64,000 nt of DNA, from contig CAWABU010000002.1 of the NCBI GenBank assembly GCA_963780345.1, positions 124,001 through 188,000 on the forward strand. Direction: 5' to 3'. Shown one piece after another: positions 59,155 through 64,000 of this stretch. Source of the DNA: PALSA-693 sp963780345. GTDB lineage: Bacteria; Actinomycetota; Acidimicrobiia; Acidimicrobiales; Palsa-688. Numbering within the stretch: position 1 is the stretch's first letter; the number at the start of each line of letters is the position of its first letter. A program made the translations under genes and the position numbers. The notes under the pieces were generated by a model that had not been told where the DNA came from, ran no database searches, and saw only the letters and a program-made list of their open reading frames with translations.

Positions 59155-60072
59155 GTGAGCAAGGTCCTGGCGGAGGCGCCCACCGGATCCTCGTCCCTTC
59201 TGGCGGCAATCGTGCGGACCGCCCGCATCCGCCAGTGGCCCAAAAACTTGCTGGTGTTCGCCGCACCCGGCGCCGCGGGAGTCCTGACCCATGCCGTCCC
59301 GCTGGCCCGGACCCTCGTAGCTTTTGCGGTGTTCTGTGCGGTGGCATCGGGCACCTATTTCGTCAACGACGCCATCGACGCCGAGGCCGATCGCCAGCAC
59401 CCGACCAAGCGGCGGCGGCCCGTCGCGGCCGGCCTGCTCGGCCGGAACATCGCCTTGGCGATCGGCGGAGGGCTCATGGCCATCGGCGTCGGCATCGGCA
59501 CCGCCCTGCAGTGGCGGCTGGGTGTGGTGGTGTTCATCTACATCGTCCTGCAACTGGCTTACACCCTCTACTTGAAGCACCAACCCATCTTCGATCTCGT
59601 GGCCGTCGCCGCCGGCTTCGTCCTGCGCGCCATTGCCGGGGCGGTGGCCGTCCCGGTACCCATCTCCGAGTGGTTTCTCATCGTGGCCACCTTCGGGAGC
59701 TTGCTGATGGTGACCGGAAAGCGTTTGGCGGAGCACGCTGACCTCGGCTCCGATCGAGGCAACCATCGACCTACCCTCGACGAGTACACGCCAACCTTCC
59801 TGCGCACAGTGGTGGCCATCTCGGCCGGAGGGGCGATCATCGGCTATTGCCTCTGGGCCTTCAGCTTGCAGACCGCGCTGACCCATCATCGCGACCCGAT
59901 CTGGTACCAGCTGTCGATCGTCCCCATAATCATTGCCCTCCTGCGATACACGTTCCTGGTCGAGAAGGGCAAAGGCGCCCGTCCGGAGGAGCTGGTATTC
60001 AGCGATCGTCCCCTGCAGGTGTTGGGAGTGGTCTGGGTGCTGCTGTTCGGCCTGGGGGTGTACATCAGCTAG
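59155..60072 (+). CDS. ubiA: decaprenyl-phosphate phosphoribosyltransferase (UbiA family)
   Basis: The 305-residue membrane protein has TARIRQWPKNLLVFAAPGAA, the first aspartate motif TYFVNDAIDAEADRQHPTKR (N-D-x-x-D, near residue 70), then LAYTLYLKHQPIFDLVAVAA and FGSLLMVTGKRLAEHADLG. The length and motifs match Rv3806c of Mycobacterium tuberculosis (302 residues), which joins phosphoribosyl pyrophosphate to decaprenyl phosphate, the first step to the arabinose donor DPA. The two following genes are the next steps. Confidence 0.92.
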   Translation: MSKVLAEAPTGSSSLLAAIVRTARIRQWPKNLLVFAAPGAAGVLTHAVPLARTLVAFAVFCAVASGTYFVNDAIDAEADRQHPTKRRRPVAAGLLGRNIALAIGGGLMAIGVGIGTALQWRLGVVVFIYIVLQLAYTLYLKHQPIFDLVAVAAGFVLRAIAGAVAVPVPISEWFLIVATFGSLLMVTGKRLAEHADLGSDRGNHRPTLDEYTPTFLRTVVAISAGGAIIGYCLWAFSLQTALTHHRDPIWYQLSIVPIIIALLRYTFLVEKGKGARPEELVFSDRPLQVLGVVWVLLFGLGVYIS

Positions 60073-60108
60073 CAAACGCGGCACGCTGAGCCTCTACGCT
60101 GCATCGTC

Positions 60109-61503
60109 GTGGACGAGGCTCGAACCCTGGTCAGCGGGTGGGGTCGGACGGCGCCGACGGCGGCCAGATTGGTGTTCGTCCACGGGCCGGATGATCTGGC
60201 GGCCGGCCTCAAGCAGGCCGGGCCCCGGGGCACGATCGCCCGCGGCCTCGGTCGCAGCTACGGCGACGCGGCCCAAAATGCTGGCGGAGACGTCATCTTG
60301 ACGGCCGGCCTAAACCGGATACTCGATGTCGACCTCGAGGGGGCCCGGGCGCGGGTCCAGGCTGGACTCAGCCTGGACCGGTTAATGCGGACTCTGGTGC
60401 CGCTCGGCCTCTGGCCCATGGTGACGCCCGGCACGCGCCAGGTGACCATCGGTGGTGCCATCGGCTCGGACGTGCACGGCAAGAACCATCACCGTGATGG
60501 CACTTTTGCGGCCCACGTGGAATCCATGCTTCTGGAGACCCCCGCCCTCGGAACGCTTCGAGTGAGCGCCACCGAGGACGCCGACCTCTTCTGGGCCACC
60601 GCGGGTGGTATGGGCCTTACCGGCCTGATCGCCGAGGCCACCCTGCGGCTTCTCCCGATCGAGACCGCTTACATGAAAGTGGACAGCGAACGCGCTCCCG
60701 ACCTCGACGGCGCTATGGCCCGGATGGCCGAGGCCGACCAGCGGTACCGCTACAGCGTGAGCTGGATCGACTGCCTGGCCCGGGGCCGCTCGCTCGGCCG
60801 GTCGGTGCTCGAGTTCGGCGATCACGCGGAACTCGACGACCTCCCGCCGAGTCGACGCAACCCGTCTTACGCCCTCCGCTTCCGGCCTTTCGATCGGGTC
60901 CAGGCTCCACCCTGGGCCCCTTCGAGCCTGCTCAACCCCTGGACCGTTGCCACCTTCAACGAGGTCTGGTACCGCAAGTCGCCGGTACGGCACCACGGCC
61001 ACCTGGTGCCGGCGGCCCGCTTCTTCCATCCACTCGATGGCGTCGCCGGATGGAACCGGATCTACGGTCGTCGCGGCCTGGTGCAGTATCAGATGGTGGT
61101 GCCGGACGGGGCCGAGGAGACGTTGCGGCGGACGGTCGAGGCCCTCAGCACGGCGCGCTGTGCCTCCTTTCTCGCCGTGCTCAAACGCTTCGGGCCGGCC
61201 AATCCCGGCCCGCTCTCCTTCCCGCGGTCGGGCTGGACGCTCGCGCTCGATATGCCCGCCGCCGTCGACGGGCTGGCCCCGCTGCTCGATGACCTGGACG
61301 GCATGATCGTGGCCGCCGGTGGCCGGGTGTACCTGGCCAAGGACGCCCGGTTGCGACCCGAATTGGTGGAAGCCATGTATCCGGGCCTGCCCGCCTGGCG
61401 GGCCGTGCGGGATCGGGTGGACCCGGATCGCCGGCTCTGCTCCGACCTCGGCCGCCGGCTGCCTGGGCTGGCCGGACCGATCCCGGGCGGTCCCGGCGGA
61501 TGA
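60109..61503 (+). CDS. dprE1: decaprenylphosphoryl-beta-D-ribose 2'-oxidase DprE1
   Basis: The 464-residue flavoenzyme has RGTIARGLGRSYGDAAQNAG (FAD site), VTIGGAIGSDVHGKNHHRDG (the H132-like histidine), SVSWIDCLARGRSLGRSVLE and RVYLAKDARLRPELVEAMYP with the K418-like lysine at residue 411. At the place of the mycobacterial GWNICVDFP segment, it reads GWTLALDMP, so Cys387 is alanine 379 here. It oxidises the 2'-hydroxyl of decaprenylphosphoryl ribose. The start GTG is 36 bases after the ubiA stop; the stop overlaps dprE2 by four bases. Confidence 0.94.
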   Translation: MDEARTLVSGWGRTAPTAARLVFVHGPDDLAAGLKQAGPRGTIARGLGRSYGDAAQNAGGDVILTAGLNRILDVDLEGARARVQAGLSLDRLMRTLVPLGLWPMVTPGTRQVTIGGAIGSDVHGKNHHRDGTFAAHVESMLLETPALGTLRVSATEDADLFWATAGGMGLTGLIAEATLRLLPIETAYMKVDSERAPDLDGAMARMAEADQRYRYSVSWIDCLARGRSLGRSVLEFGDHAELDDLPPSRRNPSYALRFRPFDRVQAPPWAPSSLLNPWTVATFNEVWYRKSPVRHHGHLVPAARFFHPLDGVAGWNRIYGRRGLVQYQMVVPDGAEETLRRTVEALSTARCASFLAVLKRFGPANPGPLSFPRSGWTLALDMPAAVDGLAPLLDDLDGMIVAAGGRVYLAKDARLRPELVEAMYPGLPAWRAVRDRVDPDRRLCSDLGRRLPGLAGPIPGGPGG

Positions 61504-62264
61504 AAGACGCCCTCGGCTCGGTGCAGTCGGTCCTCGTACTCGGAGGGGCCTCCGACATCGGCGTGGCGACCGCGGCCCGGCTGGCCGCGCCCAGGAAGGC
61601 CACCGTGATCCTGGCCGGTCGCCATCCCGACGCCCTGCAAGCTGCTGCCGCAACCGTGCGGGCCGCCGGCGCCGGGCGGGTGGAGACGCTGGCCTTCGAC
61701 GCCGAGGACCCGGACAGCCACGACGCGACCATCGCCCGAGCCGTCCGCCTCACCGGCGGCGACCTCGACGTGATCATCATGGCCTTCGGCCTGCTCGGGG
61801 ACCAGCACGCCGACGAATCTGCGGGCGAGGGTGCCGTGCGGCTGGCCCGGGTCAACTACGTCGGCGGGGTGTCCGCCGGATTGGCCGTGGCCCGGGTGCT
61901 CCGAGCCCAGGGCCACGGGACCCTCGTAGTGCTGTCGTCGGTTGCGGGCGAACGGGTCCGCCAGGCCAACTTCATCTATGGCTCATCCAAAGCCGGCCTC
62001 GACGGCTTCGCCCAGGGGCTGGGCGACGCCCTGACGGGCAGCGGGGCCAGGGTCCTCATCGTGCGGCCCGGATTTGTGCACACCAAGTTGACCGAAGGCC
62101 GGCCGCCCGCGCCGCTGTCGACCACTCCTGATGAGGTCGCCGCGGCCATCGCGAAGGGCCTGGCCGACGATCGGGAGGTGATCTGGGTGCCGGCGACCTT
62201 GCGCCCGTTGTTCGCCGTCTTCCGACACCTGCCCAGAGCGGTGTGGCGACGGCTGCCTCTCTGA
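61500..62264 (+). CDS. dprE2: decaprenylphosphoryl-D-2-keto-erythropentose reductase DprE2
   Basis: The 254-residue short-chain dehydrogenase has VLVLGGASDIGVATAARLAA (NAD loop), AFGLLGDQHADESAGE, VLSSVAGERVRQANFIYGSS with Ser and Tyr-x-x-x-Lys (YGSSK, near residue 160) and VRPGFVHTKLTEG. It reduces the DprE1 product to decaprenylphosphoryl arabinose, the donor for cell-wall arabinan. The ATG overlaps the dprE1 stop. Confidence 0.94.
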   Translation: MKDALGSVQSVLVLGGASDIGVATAARLAAPRKATVILAGRHPDALQAAAATVRAAGAGRVETLAFDAEDPDSHDATIARAVRLTGGDLDVIIMAFGLLGDQHADESAGEGAVRLARVNYVGGVSAGLAVARVLRAQGHGTLVVLSSVAGERVRQANFIYGSSKAGLDGFAQGLGDALTGSGARVLIVRPGFVHTKLTEGRPPAPLSTTPDEVAAAIAKGLADDREVIWVPATLRPLFAVFRHLPRAVWRRLPL

Positions 62265-62280
62265 GGTCGCGCCGCGTCGG

Positions 62281-62309
62281 CCAGACTGGCCAAATGAACC
62301 AGACTGGCC
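62281..62309. repeat. 18-bp duplication at the GDP-mannose dehydratase start
   Basis: CCAGACTGGCC occurs at 62281-62291 and 62299-62309, 18 bp apart, spanning the ATG at 62294. It is the shortest of the junction repeats. Confidence 0.6.
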
Positions 62310-63277
62310 GGGTGCCAAAGACCGCGCTTATCACCGGGATCACGGGCCAGGATGGCTCCTACCTGGCCGAGCTGCTGCTCGACAGGGGCTACGACGTCGT
62401 CGGTCTGCACCGACGCAGCAGCACGGTGACCTTCGAGCGGATCTCACACCTCACTGATCGCCTCACCCTGGTGCCGGCCGATCTGCACGACCAGGCCTCT
62501 ATGATCCGGGTGCTGCGATCCCACCGCCCCAGCGAGGTCTACAACCTGGCGGCCCAGTCTTTTGTCCAGACCTCTTTCGTCCAACCGGTCCTCACCGGCG
62601 AGGTCACCGCCCTCGGCGTCACCCGGCTACTGGACGCCATCCTGCTCACCGACCCGACCATCCGGTTCTATCAGGCCAGCTCGAGCGAGATGTTCGGAAA
62701 GGTGGTCGAAGTGCCGCAGTCGGAGCGCACGCCCTTCTATCCCCGCAGTCCCTATGGGGTGGCCAAGGTCTATGGGCACTGGATCACGGTCAACTACAGA
62801 GAGAGCTACGGCCTTCACGCCAGTTCGGGCATTCTGTTCAACCATGAGAGCCCCCGGCGGGGGCTGGAGTTCGTCACCAGGAAGGTCACTTTCAGCGCCG
62901 CAGCGATCAAGCTGGGGCTGCAGGAGACGGTGTCGCTCGGCAACCTGGACGCCCAGCGCGACTGGGGGTTTGCGGCCGACTATGTGCGGGCCATGTGGTT
63001 GATGCTCCAGCAGGAGGAGCCCGGCGACTACGTGGTCGCGACCGGCGAGACCCATTCCGTCCGGGAGCTCTGCCAAATCGCGTTCGCCCACGTCGGCCTC
63101 CCCTGGGAGAAGCACGTCGTGGTGGACCAGCAGTTCTTTCGGCCGGCCGAGGTGGACCTGCTTATCGGCAACCCGGCCAAGGCCAGAGAGGTGCTCGGCT
63201 GGAAGCCGGAGGTCGGCTTCGAGGAGCTGGTCCGGATGATGGTCGACGCCGATCTGGCCGCATTACGCCGGGGATGA
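62294..63277 (+). CDS. gmd: GDP-mannose 4,6-dehydratase
   Basis: The 327-residue enzyme has TALITGITGQDGSYLAELLL (NADP loop, G-x-x-G-x-x-G), VVGLHRRSSTVTFERISHLT, EVYNLAAQSFVQTSFVQPVL, FYQASSSEMFGKVVEVPQSE (Ser/Glu), YPRSPYGVAKVYGHWITVNY with Tyr-x-x-x-Lys, and FRPAEVDLLIGNPAKAREVL. It makes GDP-4-keto-6-deoxymannose, precursor of fucose, perosamine and rhamnose. An alternative GTG start is at 62312. The gene belongs to the envelope-sugar cluster and ends five bases before the convergent methyltransferase. Confidence 0.94.
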   Translation: MNQTGRVPKTALITGITGQDGSYLAELLLDRGYDVVGLHRRSSTVTFERISHLTDRLTLVPADLHDQASMIRVLRSHRPSEVYNLAAQSFVQTSFVQPVLTGEVTALGVTRLLDAILLTDPTIRFYQASSSEMFGKVVEVPQSERTPFYPRSPYGVAKVYGHWITVNYRESYGLHASSGILFNHESPRRGLEFVTRKVTFSAAAIKLGLQETVSLGNLDAQRDWGFAADYVRAMWLMLQQEEPGDYVVATGETHSVRELCQIAFAHVGLPWEKHVVVDQQFFRPAEVDLLIGNPAKAREVLGWKPEVGFEELVRMMVDADLAALRRG

Positions 63278-63282
63278 AGCGA

Positions 63283-64000
63283 TCAAGAAATTGCGCCGGG
63301 CGGCGCGGGTTTTTGCGCTACGACGAGGTGGTTGTTGGGCTCCTCTTCCAGGTCACCAAGGGATAGCAGCATACAAATGGGAATGCTCACTACCGCGTAG
63401 AAGGCCTGGAACGGCAAGAGGATCCAGAACGCTCGCTTGCGGCGGATGCTCTTGTCCGACATCCCGTCCGTTCTCGCCGCCTGGAAAAAGAAGTACACCA
63501 GGTGTGAGGCCATGGACGACCAGACGCCCCCGAGAGGCCGAAGTTGGACAAGTTCCAGACCGGCCCTCTCCATGGCCTTTTCGATCCAGAACCGAGAGAA
63601 GTTCTGGTGGAAATGGGGAGCGAGGTGCATGGTCGATGTTTGCGGGATCAGGAACATGGCGTGTCCGCCCGGTCGCAGGACCCGACCAATTTCCTCAACC
63701 ATCAGAATCGGCTCGAAGACGTGCTCGAGCACCTGAATGTTGACGACAGTGTCCACGCTGTTCGACGCGATGCCAAGAGCGCAGCCATCTCCGTAGACGA
63801 CGCTCACGTGTTCGTCGCGCCCACCGGGTAGCCGTCCGACGAAGCGCTCGACTGTCACCCAATGATCGAAGTGGATTCCACGGCGACTTGCGGTTTCAAC
63901 GAAATCCCACCCTCCAACGTCCAACACCTGTCCTTTGCAGTACCGTCGAAGGGCGTCGAAGATATCCCCGTACCGAAGGTTGCGAGCCCAATAGAGTCCA
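63283..64000 (-). CDS. class I SAM-dependent methyltransferase, 5' end beyond the window
   Basis: Read from the right edge, the frame goes LYWARNLRYGDIFDALRRYC, KGQVLDVGGWDFVETASRRG (SAM motif I), VVYGDGCALGIASNSVDTVV, NIQVLEHVFEPILMVEEIGR and VLRPGGHAMFLIPQTSTMHL. The C-terminal part has a membrane-active helix, KRAFWILLPFQAFYAVVSIP. This resembles methyltransferases of sugar or lipid pathways. The start codon lies outside the window. It is convergent with gmd. Confidence 0.85.
   Translation of the reverse strand, partial: GLYWARNLRYGDIFDALRRYCKGQVLDVGGWDFVETASRRGIHFDHWVTVERFVGRLPGGRDEHVSVVYGDGCALGIASNSVDTVVNIQVLEHVFEPILMVEEIGRVLRPGGHAMFLIPQTSTMHLAPHFHQNFSRFWIEKAMERAGLELVQLRPLGGVWSSMASHLVYFFFQAARTDGMSDKSIRRKRAFWILLPFQAFYAVVSIPICMLLSLGDLEEEPNNHLVVAQKPAPPGAIS

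Noticed and set aside
1..64000. tRNA, rRNA or riboswitch genes
   Set aside because: I looked by eye for conserved tRNA T-arm strings and rRNA sections and found none that fold convincingly. A covariance-model scan would be decisive.
1..64000. Classical defence system or prophage
   Set aside because: No restriction, toxin-antitoxin, Cas, integrase or phage structural gene is recognisable; the DUF1524 protein is a secreted lipoprotein and not a defence nuclease by context.

Overview
The window is high-GC, densely packed chromosomal DNA. Gene content points to a free-living, probably soil-dwelling actinobacterium, possibly of the Acidimicrobiia; that placement is inference. The signs are luciferase-like (F420-type) oxidoreductases, several F420/FMN split-barrel proteins, a FadE34-like double acyl-CoA dehydrogenase, MshB/Mca-like deacetylases and the DprE1/DprE2/UbiA decaprenyl-arabinose pathway. 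I saw no rRNA, tRNA, CRISPR array, prophage or intact insertion sequence.

Layout. 1-12.4 kb: EthD and SRPBCC proteins, a GntR(YtrA-type)-ABC exporter operon, an acyl-CoA ligase, a secreted HNH (DUF1524) lipoprotein, and small oxidoreductases, methyltransferases and hydrolases. 12.4-25.9 kb: a pair of family III CoA-transferases, a Tat-exported purple-acid-phosphatase-like enzyme, MarR and VOC genes, a TauD-like dioxygenase and a fused acyl-CoA dehydrogenase. 26-32.7 kb: an AGPS-like flavoprotein, a Baeyer-Villiger monooxygenase, an SMP-30 lactonase and SoxR. 33.1-37.9 kb: a tightly coupled catabolic operon (Rieske alpha, Rieske beta, dihydrodiol dehydrogenase, class II aldolase/decarboxylase, alpha/beta hydrolase) whose order resembles actinobacterial phthalate 3,4-dioxygenase pathways. 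38-49.7 kb: F420-type enzymes, two amidases, an acetyl-CoA hydrolase/transferase, PPK2 and regulators. 49.8-56.2 kb: an HtrA-like protease, a cluster of two PIG-L deacetylases, an acyltransferase and a GT2, then a DUF929/VKOR disulfide pair. 56.4-64 kb: a DHA2 exporter with a C-terminal regulator-like domain, then a cell-envelope sugar cluster (RmlC-like, DPPR synthase, DprE1, DprE2, GDP-mannose dehydratase, methyltransferase).

Three patterns stand out. First, unrelated minisatellites of 15-18 bp sit at gene junctions (about 22.2, 35.0, 53.4, 54.7, 58.4 and 62.3 kb). Some repeat the stop codon or stop/start overlap itself. One of 14 units is in frame with a dehydrogenase and encodes 28 uninterrupted Gly-X-Y triplets, a collagen-like pattern. 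Two arrays 36 kb apart share a 9-bp core and a 16-bp period. Second, short gene remnants (SnoaL, AraC, luciferase-like, ankyrin, MarR and possibly Fic-type) fill many gaps. Third, seven otherwise intact genes are each split by an apparent one-base frameshift. This could be real decay or indel errors in the assembly, and the reads should be checked before any is called a pseudogene. In DprE1, the position of the benzothiazinone-target cysteine is alanine.
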